64,000 bases of DNA from Hafnia alvei (GTDB taxonomy: Bacteria > Pseudomonadota > Gammaproteobacteria > Enterobacterales > Enterobacteriaceae). The stretch is from contig NZ_FMIQ01000064.1 of the NCBI RefSeq assembly GCF_900095695.1, forward strand, positions 35,837 through 99,836, read 5' to 3'. This document shows, piece by piece, positions 10,295 to 19,168 of this stretch (position 1 is the first letter of the stretch; every line of letters begins with the position of its first letter). The notes under the pieces were generated by a model, which saw only the letters and a list, made by a program, of their open reading frames with translations, was not told where the DNA came from and ran no database searches. Both the position numbers and the translations under genes were made by a program.

Positions 10295-11067
10295 CAGTTC
10301 ACCCTCATATTGTCGAGGCGTGCCAAGATCTCGTTGGTTAAATTGAGATAGTGGTCGGGGACGTTAGCGATAATCAGCGTCATACACAGCAGGCCAAACA
10401 GCATGCTGATGGGGAAGCCGAGAGAAAACAGGTTCAACGTGGGGGATACACGGTTAAGCAGGCCAAATCCGCCCTGCACAATCAGCATCACGAAGGTGGT
10501 CGGCAAGGCAATTAATGTGGCTGCTGACATAATCCAGCCTAAGCTCAGCGCCAGCGTACGCAGTGAAAACTCATTAATCGCTTGCCCAATAGGCCAATAG
10601 ACAAAGCCTTTGTACAGGATGGTCATAAACAGCAGATGCCCATCCATGGTGAAAAATAGTAGGGCACAAAATACAAAAATAATCTGTGAAATCACGGTGG
10701 TGGATGAGCCGCTGCTGGGATCGTTCATCATCGCCATACCGAGTCCCATATTCATAGAAAGAATATGTCCCGCGGTTTGCAGCGCAACAAATACCAGCTG
10801 TAGCGTCGCCCCGAACAGGAAACCCCACAGAATTTGTTCGCCCATCAAAATCACGCTGCGCATCGACATCAGTTCGGTGAGCACCACGTTATTGTGCAGC
10901 ATGGGGGTTATCAGAATGGAAAGCCCCAGCGCGGTGCCAATTTTGATGCGGCGTGAAAACGACTTCTGATCGAAAATTGGGCTGAAATGCAGAAAAGATA
11001 AAATACGCACGAAAGGCAGCCAAAGCGCCAACAACGGCGTAATTAACGTCTGAATATCAATGCCCAT
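10294..11067 (-). CDS. fliR: FliR, flagellar export gate protein
   Basis: FliR forms the export channel entrance with FliP and FliQ. It is a 257-residue, highly hydrophobic protein with about six membrane helices. The family region FVALQTAGHILSMNMGLGMA and the C-terminal helices are present. It lies between fliQ and flhB in the usual order, 6 bp after fliQ and with a one-base junction to flhB. It corresponds to lfiR of Flag-2. Confidence 0.94.
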   Translation of the reverse strand: MGIDIQTLITPLLALWLPFVRILSFLHFSPIFDQKSFSRRIKIGTALGLSILITPMLHNNVVLTELMSMRSVILMGEQILWGFLFGATLQLVFVALQTAGHILSMNMGLGMAMMNDPSSGSSTTVISQIIFVFCALLFFTMDGHLLFMTILYKGFVYWPIGQAINEFSLRTLALSLGWIMSAATLIALPTTFVMLIVQGGFGLLNRVSPTLNLFSLGFPISMLFGLLCMTLIIANVPDHYLNLTNEILARLDNMRVN

Positions 11068-11073
11068 AGCGAT

Positions 11074-11346
11074 TTATCCAACCAGTACCGCAGCTTGGTG
11101 GAAGATATCGATAGTGAAATCGGACAGCTGAGTCAGCATCCATTTTCCACCAAAGATCAGCACCAGTAGCGTCATAACCAGACGAGGCAAGAAACTCAGC
11201 GTTTGTTCGTTAATCTGCGTGGTGGCCTGAAAAATACTGACGCACAGGCCAATCAACAAGCTGGGAATAATCGCCACCACAGAGATCATCAGCACGAGGC
11301 GAATACCGCTGGCCATGATGTCGCCAGCAACGTCCATCGTCATCAT
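11074..11346 (-). CDS. fliQ: FliQ, flagellar export gate protein
   Basis: FliQ is a 90-residue protein with two membrane helices that wraps the FliP-FliR channel in several copies. The conserved helical hairpin IPSLLIGLCVSIFQATTQINEQTLSFLP is visible. It sits two bases after the fliP stop codon and 6 bp before fliR. It corresponds to lfiQ. Confidence 0.94.
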   Translation of the reverse strand: MMTMDVAGDIMASGIRLVLMISVVAIIPSLLIGLCVSIFQATTQINEQTLSFLPRLVMTLLVLIFGGKWMLTQLSDFTIDIFHQAAVLVG

Positions 11347-11348
11347 AG

Positions 11349-12104
11349 CTATAACCCCTGTACGCTAGAGGTTAGGGTGCCGACGATAAGCGTCCACCCA
11401 TCGCACAGCACAAACAGCATTAGCTTGAACGGCAGCGAGACGATCAGCGGTGATAGCATCATCATACCCATCGCCATCAGAATGCTGGCGACGATCAGGT
11501 CAATAACCAAAAATGGAATGTAGATCATAAAGCCAATCTGAAACGCGGTCTTAAGCTCGCTCAGAATATAGGCGGGTGTCACCACGGTCAGATCCTGCTC
11601 TTCGGCCGCTCCGGTCACCTGAGCGATGCCCATCATCTGCGCCATCGCTTTCTGGCTGGTTTGCGCCAGCATGTATTTTTTCAGCGGGGCTTCAGCCTTC
11701 ACCAGCGCTTCTTTCATGGTGATCTGATCGCTTTGATAGGGCACCACGGCATCGTTATAAACCGTGGTCCAAACCGGACGCATCACCAACAGCGTTAGTG
11801 CCAGCGCGATGCCGGTCAGGATTTTATTGGGTGGACTTTGCTGTAGGCCTAATGCCTGACGCAAAATGGCCAGTACGATAATAAAGCGGGTAAAGCAGGT
11901 CATCATCAGCACCATGATTGGCAGCAGGCCAAGCAAGGTCATCAGGATCAGGATTTCAATTTTGACATTGTAATCCTGCCCGCCGCCGTTATCTGCGGTG
12001 CTAAATAGCGTAACGTCTCCGTTTGCGGCGAGCAGCAGCGGAGAGAAAAGCAATCCGATGGTGAGCAGTAGCGTTAAGCCACCGGAGCGGATCAGGCGAT
12101 TCAT
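11349..12104 (-). CDS. fliP: FliP, flagellar export gate protein
   Basis: FliP builds the pentameric core of the export channel. The 251-residue precursor has an N-terminal signal-like hydrophobic segment ending near LLLAANGDV, and then the family region LMTCFTRFIIVLAILRQALGLQQSPPNKILTGIAL. The C-terminal motif MMMLSPLIVSLPFKLMLFVLCDGW is also typical. Its start overlaps the fliN stop by four bases. Confidence 0.95.
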   Translation of the reverse strand: MNRLIRSGGLTLLLTIGLLFSPLLLAANGDVTLFSTADNGGGQDYNVKIEILILMTLLGLLPIMVLMMTCFTRFIIVLAILRQALGLQQSPPNKILTGIALALTLLVMRPVWTTVYNDAVVPYQSDQITMKEALVKAEAPLKKYMLAQTSQKAMAQMMGIAQVTGAAEEQDLTVVTPAYILSELKTAFQIGFMIYIPFLVIDLIVASILMAMGMMMLSPLIVSLPFKLMLFVLCDGWTLIVGTLTSSVQGL

Positions 12105-12517
12105 CGTGCCAGCTCGCCTAAGTCTTTGCTGTTGAACTCGATAATGCGCAGGCCGTATTTATCGTTAAGTACCACGACTTCTGCTTTGCCGAACAAAATG
12201 CCGTTCACCTTAATATCTAGCGGTTCGCCCGCAAGTTTGTCGAGTTCGATGACGGAATCGTTGTTAACCGTCATCAGCTCAGCCAAAGAGATCTCTACGG
12301 AGGCAACTTCTAAGGTTAAGGTGACCGGAATACGGCTAAAGAGCGACATTTTGCGCATCTTATCTAGCGAGCTTTCGGCGTTGCTGTCCTGCTGCAAATC
12401 GTAGCGAGGGGCACCGTCGCGATTCTGGCTTTCTGCCGTATCAGTCTGAGGAGCTTCAGACAGGTTGAAATCGTCGAAATTAAGATCCTGCGCCAGGTCG
12501 GTTTGTTGATCACTCAT
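12101..12517 (-). CDS. fliN: FliN, flagellar motor switch protein
   Basis: FliN forms the lower C-ring with FliM and helps bring export substrates to the gate. It has 138 residues. The first ~55 are acidic and low in complexity. The C-terminal SpoA domain carries VTLTLEVASVEISLAELM and the closing GKAEVVVLNDKYGLRIIEF. It overlaps fliM by 8 bp and fliP by 4 bp. Confidence 0.94.
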   Translation of the reverse strand: MSDQQTDLAQDLNFDDFNLSEAPQTDTAESQNRDGAPRYDLQQDSNAESSLDKMRKMSLFSRIPVTLTLEVASVEISLAELMTVNNDSVIELDKLAGEPLDIKVNGILFGKAEVVVLNDKYGLRIIEFNSKDLGELAR

Positions 12518-13385
12518 AGTTCATCTCGGTGGTTTTATCGTTGAATTCAGACAAGAACAATTTGCCGCGGTCTTCTGCTACCACGGCGCTAAACATCTGC
12601 TCTTTACCGATAAAGATAGGAAGCTGTTCATTCAACGAAATAGGAATGACATCGCCAGCTTCAATGTTTAATAATTGGGAAACCGTTAAATTTAAACTCG
12701 CCAAGCGGCCATTTAGCTTTAATGGTAAACCATAAAACATACGTTCAATTTGAGCGGGGGTAATATTTTCACGTGGCTGAGTTTCTTCGATTGGTCCACG
12801 CATATTAGATAGCATTTTATCCACGTGATGGTTATCTAATAGAATAGAGAATCCGCCTTTCTCATAACCTTCTAGCCAGAACGTAACGCAATAAGACCAT
12901 TGGCTAATTACCGTTGAGTAATCATTTTTAATTTCTAACGGTTCACCAAACGTTTCCTGATTGATAATTAATTGCGTTAATTCCTGAGCCAGTTTTGTTT
13001 TTAGTCGCTCTTCTGTTTTTGTTGTTGGTTGTTCTAAATCAGGAGATAGACGCGTGTTGTCTTTACTTAGACCGTAATAGTCATGAAGAATATCGAGCAA
13101 TAAAATACGGTCGATATCAAATGCAATATTGCCGTAAGGCGTAGAAAAAATTTGCGCGTTCTTGTAATTACAGTCCATTTTAAATGTCATTTTATTTAAC
13201 GCGACATTAACACGATATTTCTTTAAGAAATAAATACTCAGCTTGGCATCTAAGATGTCAAAGCAGTCGTTCATAATCTTTGGCAGTTTATGATAAGGAC
13301 GTCCAAGCTTATTCACTTCCAGCTTAACCAAGTCAGGATGCTGGCTTTTGTTGTGTATTCTGATTCTGTTTGCTGAAGGCTGCAT
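12510..13385 (-). CDS. fliM: FliM, flagellar motor switch protein lacking the CheY-binding N-terminus
   Basis: FliM links FliG and FliN in the C-ring. With 291 residues it is about 40 shorter than E. coli FliM. It starts directly in the middle domain (ISYFLKK-type helix, KMTFKMDCNYKNAQIFSTPYGNIAFDIDR) and ends in a SpoA domain. The N-terminal EIDALL-type motif that binds phosphorylated CheY is not visible. Together with the absence of che genes here, this suggests the lateral motor does not answer to chemotaxis. It is the first gene of the minus-strand operon. A sigma-54-like site lies about 90 bp upstream. Confidence 0.9.
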   Translation of the reverse strand: MQPSANRIRIHNKSQHPDLVKLEVNKLGRPYHKLPKIMNDCFDILDAKLSIYFLKKYRVNVALNKMTFKMDCNYKNAQIFSTPYGNIAFDIDRILLLDILHDYYGLSKDNTRLSPDLEQPTTKTEERLKTKLAQELTQLIINQETFGEPLEIKNDYSTVISQWSYCVTFWLEGYEKGGFSILLDNHHVDKMLSNMRGPIEETQPRENITPAQIERMFYGLPLKLNGRLASLNLTVSQLLNIEAGDVIPISLNEQLPIFIGKEQMFSAVVAEDRGKLFLSEFNDKTTEMNYE

Positions 13386-13472
13386 TTTTATTCCAAGTGT
13401 GACTTTCTTCTGGCAGCTTAAGCTTCTTCAGTCATACCCTGAATCGTGAAATATCTTGGGTACATCAAGGTT

Positions 13473-13489
13473 TGAATAGTGCTTGCCAA
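13473..13489 (-). promoter_or_regulatory. candidate sigma-54 promoter of the fliM operon (weak -12)
   Basis: On the minus strand TTGGCAAG-CACT-ATTCA has a perfect -24 element and the correct spacing, but the -12 element reads ATTC instead of TTGC. It lies about 90 bp upstream of the fliM start. The better sites before flgB and fliD make sigma-54 control of this operon plausible. Confidence 0.35.
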
Positions 13490-14059
13490 AAAATGTGTAA
13501 AAAAATTCATTTGTTACTTAAGTTATGATTTCAGTGAGTCGTACTATTTATTTGAGAGCCACAACTCTAAATCGATAATGCTCGACAATCTTCACAACAC
13601 ATCCTTTTTCACGGGAATAGGATTAAACCTGCATTCCACTTTCTATACAAGGGGGTTGGGCTTATTAATCTATTATTTTTATTAGATTAATATCCATTAA
13701 TAACTCTGTATCTTGCTGATTATCATGCCTTTATTTTTTAATACTCATTAAAAACAAGACAATGGTTAAGGTATCTATATACTCCATTTTATTGAATCGT
13801 CACCTAAGTAAACTAATCACTATGTTTATTAATTTTATGGCGATACGACTGAACTATAAATATGTTTTAGAATTGTTAACTAGAATGGATTGCCGGTAAC
13901 GAAGAGGGGTAAAGATATTTACTCTCTTTTAATGTGTCACTGCTTGTATAGAGAAAAACACGCTAAGGTTATCACCTTTGCAGCACGCATTAATACGGTA
14001 TTAAGATACCTGCATACTATATGCAGGCCACTCTCGGTTTATAGAGGCTGCAATACATA
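13490..14059. promoter_or_regulatory. AT-rich divergent spacer upstream of lafK
   Basis: This spacer between the divergent fliM and lafK transcripts holds no convincing gene; a 68-codon plus-strand frame at 13479-13685 has no ribosome site or recognisable product. Just upstream of lafK are two perfect palindromes: TAATAC-G-GTATTA at 13991-14003 and CCTGCATA-CTA-TATGCAGG at 14009-14027. They lie 33-69 bp before the lafK ATG and are good candidates for an operator controlling this master regulator. Confidence 0.5.
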
Positions 14060-15103
14060 ATGAATATTATCGTCGATCACAAATCTCACAATGAGAACGG
14101 ATTTATTGCTAATGCGCCATCCAGTGTTAGCGTGTTTTCATTAGCCCGTCGTGTGGCCAACTTTAATGTTTCTGTACTCATTACGGGTGAGACCGGTACG
14201 GGTAAAGAGTGTGTGGCTAAGTACATTCACCATCATGCACTTGGTGAGAATGCACCTTATATCGGCGTAAACTGTGCAGCTATTCCAGAAAGCATGCTGG
14301 AGGCTATTTTATTCGGTTATGAGAAAGGCGCTTTTACCGGCGCAGTGACCAGCGTTCCGGGTAAATTTGAACAGGCTAACGGCGGAACTTTATTGCTTGA
14401 TGAAATTGGAGATATGCCACTTTCATTACAGGCTAAATTATTACGTGTATTACAAGAGCAGGAAGTTGAGCGTTTAGGTAGCCATAAACGCATCCCTCTT
14501 GATATTCGTTTAATTGCATCAACCAATAAAGATTTGCAAGTTGAGATTGCTGAAGGGCGTTTTCGTCAGGATCTGTTCTATCGTTTATCCGTGGTGCCAA
14601 TTCATATTTCACCACTGCGTGAACGTACCCAAGATATTATTCCTTTGGCGCTGCGTTTTATTCAAAAATATCAGGCTTTCCATGCGGGTAAAACCCAGCT
14701 AACTGATGAAGCACGTCAGGCATTGTTGCAATATAACTGGCCAGGCAACGTGCGTGAATTAGAAAACGTTATTCAGCGCGGACTGATTCTGAGTAATAAC
14801 GGCGTGATTAAAGGCAGTGATTTTGGCCTAGCCGCCACACCAATTCCAGCCGCGCCGGGAATGCCGATGTTGCCTGCCTATGATGAAAATGCGCCCGTTT
14901 CGGCAAGCGGTGCCGTTCCCGCCATGCGCAATGTGAAGCTGCATGGCCGCATGGCTGAATTCCAGTACATCGTCGATCTGCTGAAACGCCACAAAGGCAA
15001 TAAATCTAAAACGGCTGAATTTTTAGGTATTACGCCGCGTGCGCTGCGTTACCGGCTCGCGTCAATGCGTGATGAGGGCATTGATGTGGAATGTTATTCG
15101 TAG
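14060..15103 (+). CDS. lafK: LafK, sigma-54-dependent flagellar activator
   Basis: LafK is an NtrC-type AAA+ activator expected to switch on lateral flagellar operons with RpoN. It has 347 residues. The AAA+ domain starts almost at the N-terminus: Walker A GETGTGKE at residues 43-50, the sigma-54 contact loop GAFTGA at 90-95 and Walker B LLLDEIGD at 111-118. A Fis-type helix-turn-helix ends the protein (NKSKTAEFLGITPRALRYRL). No receiver domain precedes the AAA+ domain, so phosphorylation control is unlikely. It stands at the head of fliEFGHIJ. Likely targets are the sigma-54 promoters at 28320 and 42759. Confidence 0.88.
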   Translation: MNIIVDHKSHNENGFIANAPSSVSVFSLARRVANFNVSVLITGETGTGKECVAKYIHHHALGENAPYIGVNCAAIPESMLEAILFGYEKGAFTGAVTSVPGKFEQANGGTLLLDEIGDMPLSLQAKLLRVLQEQEVERLGSHKRIPLDIRLIASTNKDLQVEIAEGRFRQDLFYRLSVVPIHISPLRERTQDIIPLALRFIQKYQAFHAGKTQLTDEARQALLQYNWPGNVRELENVIQRGLILSNNGVIKGSDFGLAATPIPAAPGMPMLPAYDENAPVSASGAVPAMRNVKLHGRMAEFQYIVDLLKRHKGNKSKTAEFLGITPRALRYRLASMRDEGIDVECYS

Positions 15104-15107
15104 GGGC

Positions 15108-15142
15108 AACCCCCTCCCAACCTCCCCCAAGGGGGAGGGGCT
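15108..15142 (-). repeat. GC-rich palindromic repeat, copy 2 (behind lafK)
   Basis: CCTCCCCC (15121-15128) and GGGGGAGG (15131-15138) form an 8-bp stem with a 2-base spacer, preceded by CCCCCTCCCAA. It is a partial, minus-oriented copy of the family also seen at 5085, 38296, 49034 and 50210, and begins 5 bp behind the lafK stop. Confidence 0.6.
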
Positions 15143-15330
15143 AAAAGCGTATTCGTGTTATTGACTGGATCGAGATACACGGGGTGAGAACACCGCGGGG
15201 CGCTCCGGCGGCTAGAGCCGCTACGACCCCATCGCTGTCCTTCCCCTAATATCGGGCAAAAGTGTGACGTTTTGAACTCTTGTCGGGCGGAAAAAAACAT
15301 CAGGGTACTGGCCCGTAAAGGAAATAAGTG

Positions 15331-15702
15331 ATGGATAAGATTGAAGGTTTAGGTATGCCGGCGTCGCAGATGCAAATGATGCAACGCATGCAGCAAACCG
15401 CGGCGGCAGCGTCGGCGGGCATTGCGCCAAACATGACTATTGCGCCAGCGAACACCTCGTTGTTCCCTTCAGCGCCGCAGTCTGTTTCGTTTGGTCAGGT
15501 GATGAATAACGCCATCAACCATGTCGATCAAATGCAGCATGTTGCCAGCGCCAAACAAACGGCGATTGATACCGGCCAAAGTGATGATTTAACCGGCGCA
15601 ATGCTGGAAAGCCAGAAAGCCAGCGTGGCCTTTTCTGCCATGGTGCAGGTGCGCAATAAGCTCACCACGGCGCTGGACGAAGTTATGAATATCGCCCTCT
15701 AA
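15331..15702 (+). CDS. fliE: FliE, MS-ring/rod junction protein
   Basis: FliE joins the MS ring to the proximal rod and is one of the first export substrates. From the ATG at 15331 the protein has 123 residues; a GTG directly before it (15328) would add one. The ribosome site is AAAGGA, 8 bases upstream. The C-terminal family region GAMLESQKASVAFSAMVQVRNKLTTALDEVMNI is clear. The 227-bp gap after lafK shows a repeat but no sigma-54 or sigma-28 site I can recognise, so it may be transcribed from lafK. Confidence 0.93.
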   Translation: MDKIEGLGMPASQMQMMQRMQQTAAAASAGIAPNMTIAPANTSLFPSAPQSVSFGQVMNNAINHVDQMQHVASAKQTAIDTGQSDDLTGAMLESQKASVAFSAMVQVRNKLTTALDEVMNIAL

Positions 15703-15712
15703 AGGTTAGTCA

Positions 15713-17368
15713 GTGTTAAACAAAATCAAAGCAAAAATCCCCGCGTTGCCGCAGGGTATCAATAAAAATATGGTGATGATTGGCGCCGCAGCCGTTGTGC
15801 TGACCGGCGCAATTGTCATTTCTTTATGGCGCAGCAATCAGGGCTATGTCGCGCTATTTGGTTCTCAGGAAAACATACCGGTTTCACAGGTGGTTGAAGT
15901 TTTGGGCGCTGAGAATATTGCTTACCGCATCAATCCTGATAACGGCCAACTTCTGATTGATGAAAGCAGCCTGCCAAAAGCCCGTATGGCGCTGGCAGCC
16001 AAAGGTATTTCAGCGGTAATGCCAAGCGGCTACGAGCTGATGGACAAAGAGGAGATGCTGGGCAGCAGCCAGTTTATCCAGAACGTTCGTTACAAACGTA
16101 GCCTCGAAGGTGAGTTGGCACAAAGCATTATGGGGTTGGATCCGGTTGAGCATGTGCGCGTGCATCTTGGCCTGATGGAATCCAGCTCGTTTGTGATGAG
16201 CAATAAACCCGACAGCAGCGCCTCCGTGGTGGTGCGTTTGCGCTATGGCAAAGAGCTGAACGATCAACAGGTTGGTGCGATTGTGCAGCTGATTGCCGGT
16301 AGCATTCCCGGTATGAAAGTCGCCAACGTGCGCGTCGTCGATCAGAACGGCACTTTACTGTCAGAAGGCTTCCAAGCGGGGAATTCCAATATTGCCGGTA
16401 TTCGTCAGGGCAACGACGTGATCAACCGTCTAAAAGCCGATACCGAAAAGAATATTGCCAATCTGCTGAGCTCCGTGGTGGGTACCTCGAACTACCGTAT
16501 CAGCGTCGTTCCACAGGTTGATATGAGCAGCGTTGAAGAAACGCAGGAACGTCTGGGCGGCGATCCGCGCATCAGCAACGAAAGCGTCAATCAGGAGAAC
16601 ACCACCAACGAATTAGCGATGGGCGTTCCGGGTTCCTTGAGTAACCGTCCGGCTCCGCCAGCTCCAGCGGCAGGTGCAGCTCCCGCCGATGCGAACAACA
16701 ACCAACAGGCGCTTTCCACGCGCAATCAGGCTCAGCGTAATTACGCCTACGACCGCGACGTGCGCCATATCCGTCATCCGGGATTCAAGCTAGAAAAAAT
16801 GACGGTCGCCATTGTGTTGAATAAAGCCGCCCCGGCGTTAGCCGAATGGACGCCAACTCAGGTTACCGGCCTCACTAAATTAATTGAAGATGCGGCGGGT
16901 ATCAGCCGCGATCGCGGCGACTCGCTCACGCTCGACATGATGGCATTTACGGCTCCGGCCGATATTGACATGCCGATGATGACGTGGTGGCAAGATCCCG
17001 CTATTCAGCGCTGGGGTGAGATGGGCGGAATCGGCTTCTTGGCTCTGCTCGCCGTGCTATTTGGTGTGCGTCCGGTTGCGCGTCGATTCAGTCAGGCACG
17101 CGAGCCTGTGACCGTTGATGCGATTACCGATGAAATGCCAGATAACAAGCTACTTGAAAAAGAGATGGTGACAACGGATGAGGGACTCACCCAAGGGCTC
17201 CCGAATGCCATCGCCTTCCAAGAAGACAACAATCTGCCGCCGCAAAGCTCCGGTCTGGAGACCAAGGTGGAATATATGCAAATGCTGGCTCAACGTGAAA
17301 CCGAGCGAGTGGCTGAAGTATTGAAACAATGGATTAACAGCAATGAGCGTGATGGCACAAAACAATAG
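15713..17368 (+). CDS. fliF: FliF, flagellar MS-ring protein
   Basis: FliF forms the MS ring in the inner membrane, the base for rod, export gate and C ring. It has 551 residues and starts with GTG. The first membrane helix is at about residues 20-40 (NMVMIGAAAVVLTGAIVISLW) and the second at about 435-455 (MGGIGFLALLAVLFGVRPVARRF). Between them are the ring-building motifs, for example RVHLGLMESSSF. The C-terminal tail that binds FliG overlaps the fliG start by 26 bp. Confidence 0.95.
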   Translation: MLNKIKAKIPALPQGINKNMVMIGAAAVVLTGAIVISLWRSNQGYVALFGSQENIPVSQVVEVLGAENIAYRINPDNGQLLIDESSLPKARMALAAKGISAVMPSGYELMDKEEMLGSSQFIQNVRYKRSLEGELAQSIMGLDPVEHVRVHLGLMESSSFVMSNKPDSSASVVVRLRYGKELNDQQVGAIVQLIAGSIPGMKVANVRVVDQNGTLLSEGFQAGNSNIAGIRQGNDVINRLKADTEKNIANLLSSVVGTSNYRISVVPQVDMSSVEETQERLGGDPRISNESVNQENTTNELAMGVPGSLSNRPAPPAPAAGAAPADANNNQQALSTRNQAQRNYAYDRDVRHIRHPGFKLEKMTVAIVLNKAAPALAEWTPTQVTGLTKLIEDAAGISRDRGDSLTLDMMAFTAPADIDMPMMTWWQDPAIQRWGEMGGIGFLALLAVLFGVRPVARRFSQAREPVTVDAITDEMPDNKLLEKEMVTTDEGLTQGLPNAIAFQEDNNLPPQSSGLETKVEYMQMLAQRETERVAEVLKQWINSNERDGTKQ

Positions 17369-18383
17369 TAGTCGAATCGGTTCGAACGCCAATAGCGAAC
17401 GTAGCCGCGTGGAGCAAGCCGCTATTTTGATGCTGAGCATTGGTGAAGCAGCGGCGGCAACCGTGATGCAAAAACTCAGCCGTGAGGAAGTGATTCGCAT
17501 CAGTGAAACCATGGCGCGCATGCACGGCGTTAAGGTGGCGCACGCTCGTCAGGCGATTAATAACTTCTTTCAAGATTATCAGGAGCAGAGCGGCATTAAC
17601 GGCGCCTCGCGAACTTACCTGCAAGGGATCTTGGAAAAATCACTCGGCGGTGAAATTGCCCGCAGCGTGATCAACGGTATTTATGGCGATGAAATTCGCT
17701 ATCGCATGGCGCGTTTGCAGTGGGTCGATATTCCCCAGTTAGCCGCGCTGATTGAGCAAGAGCACTTGCAGCTGCAGGCCGTGTTCTTGGCTTTCCTGCC
17801 GCCGGAAGTGGCTGCAGGTATTTTGACTTATCTGCCTGAAGAACGTCAGGACGAAGTGGTTTATCGCATCGCTAAGCTGGATGACGTGAACCGCGACGTC
17901 ATTGATGAACTGGATCGACTGATCGAACGCGGCGTTGCCGTGCTCTCAGAACACGGTTCGAAGGTCACCGGTATTAAGCATGCGGCAAACATTGTGAACC
18001 GTATTCCTTCTAACCAGCAGATTTTGTTAGACCAGCTGCGCGAGCGTGACGAAGAAGTGGTGGATGAGCTGAAAGATGAAATGTACGAATTCTTCATTCT
18101 TAGCCGTCAAAACACCGCCACGTTGCAGCGTCTGATGGATGAAATTCCGATCGAAGATTGGGCGGTGGCGCTGAAAGGCACCGAAACCGTTTTACGCCAG
18201 TCCATTTTCAACGTGATGCCAAAGCGTCAGGTTCAACTGTTGCAAAGCACCACGGCCCGCTTGGGCCCCGTGCCGGTTAGCCGTATTGAGCAGGTACGTA
18301 AAGAGATCATGAGCTCGGTGCGCTCGCTGGCTGAAGATGGCGAAATTCAGGTACAGCTCTTCGCTGAGCAAACGGTGGAATAA
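17343..18383 (+). CDS. fliG: FliG, flagellar motor switch/torque protein
   Basis: FliG is the rotor protein that meets the MotAB stator. It has 346 residues from the first ATG; an ATG at 17352 is an alternative. The N-terminal domain begins near SRVEQAAILMLSIGEAAAATVMQKL. The middle-domain EHSKTA-like helix and the C-terminal charged torque helix (LRQSIFNVMPKRQVQLLQ) are present. It overlaps fliF and is followed 5 bp later by fliH. Confidence 0.95.
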   Translation: MSVMAQNNSSRIGSNANSERSRVEQAAILMLSIGEAAAATVMQKLSREEVIRISETMARMHGVKVAHARQAINNFFQDYQEQSGINGASRTYLQGILEKSLGGEIARSVINGIYGDEIRYRMARLQWVDIPQLAALIEQEHLQLQAVFLAFLPPEVAAGILTYLPEERQDEVVYRIAKLDDVNRDVIDELDRLIERGVAVLSEHGSKVTGIKHAANIVNRIPSNQQILLDQLRERDEEVVDELKDEMYEFFILSRQNTATLQRLMDEIPIEDWAVALKGTETVLRQSIFNVMPKRQVQLLQSTTARLGPVPVSRIEQVRKEIMSSVRSLAEDGEIQVQLFAEQTVE

Positions 18384-18388
18384 CGGTT

Positions 18389-19168
18389 ATGCATAAAGAA
18401 AACCAAAAATCAGTTTTTGCACCGCTAAATAGCCGCCGTTCCGCTGCGCGTCAAAGTGCCGTTCCGCGCCAGCATAAGTTTCCGCCGTTGCGGAAAAGCT
18501 GGCAGAAAGCCAATGGCTTAGCGAGTGAAAGCGGCGACTTAATGCAGGCGCTCGATCCGGCAGAATATCAAAAGCAACTGATGGATGGTTTTCAGGACGG
18601 ATTAAACCGCGGCTTTGCTCAGGGTCTGGAAGAAGGCAAAGAGGAAGGCTATCAGGAAGGTGCGAATACGGGTTTTGAAGAGGGAATGCGCAAAGGTTTT
18701 GCCGAAGGCAAACTGGCGGGCAAACAGCAATTTATCGATGCCGCTGAGCCGCTTGATTCTCTCACCGCTCAGCTACAGCGTTATCTTGATGGCTATGAAC
18801 TTCGTCGCCGTGAAGAGCTGTTACAGCTGGTAGAAAAAGTGACACGTCAGGTGATCCGCTGCGAGCTGACATTACAGCCAACCCAGCTATTAACGCTGGT
18901 GGAAGAAGCGCTCAGCAGCCTGCCGCAGATCCCCGAACAGCTCAAGGTGTACCTCAACCCTGAAGAATTCCGCCGCATTAGCGAAGCGGAGCCTGAGAAG
19001 GCGCGCGAGTGGGGACTGTGTGCGGATGCGGATATGGCACCGGGCGAGTGTCGAGTAGTGACCGACACCTCCGAGATGGATGTTGGCTGCCAGCATCGCC
19101 TCGATCAGTGCATGGACGTGCTGCAAAGCAGCTTACTGCCTGATACCGCAGACGAGCTGGTTGCATGA
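18389..19168 (+). CDS. fliH: FliH, flagellar export ATPase regulator
   Basis: FliH is the stator-like partner of the FliI ATPase and links it to the C ring. It has 259 residues. The middle contains the typical glycine-spaced repeats (GFQDGLNRGFAQGLEEGKEEGYQEG), which form the GxxxG helical stalk, and a C-terminal globular domain follows. Its stop overlaps the fliI start by four bases (ATGA). Confidence 0.93.
   Translation: MHKENQKSVFAPLNSRRSAARQSAVPRQHKFPPLRKSWQKANGLASESGDLMQALDPAEYQKQLMDGFQDGLNRGFAQGLEEGKEEGYQEGANTGFEEGMRKGFAEGKLAGKQQFIDAAEPLDSLTAQLQRYLDGYELRRREELLQLVEKVTRQVIRCELTLQPTQLLTLVEEALSSLPQIPEQLKVYLNPEEFRRISEAEPEKAREWGLCADADMAPGECRVVTDTSEMDVGCQHRLDQCMDVLQSSLLPDTADELVA

Noticed and set aside
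13479..13685. 68-codon plus-strand frame between fliM and lafK
   Set aside because: No ribosome site, AT-rich composition, no recognisable motif, and it overlaps the promoter region of fliM.
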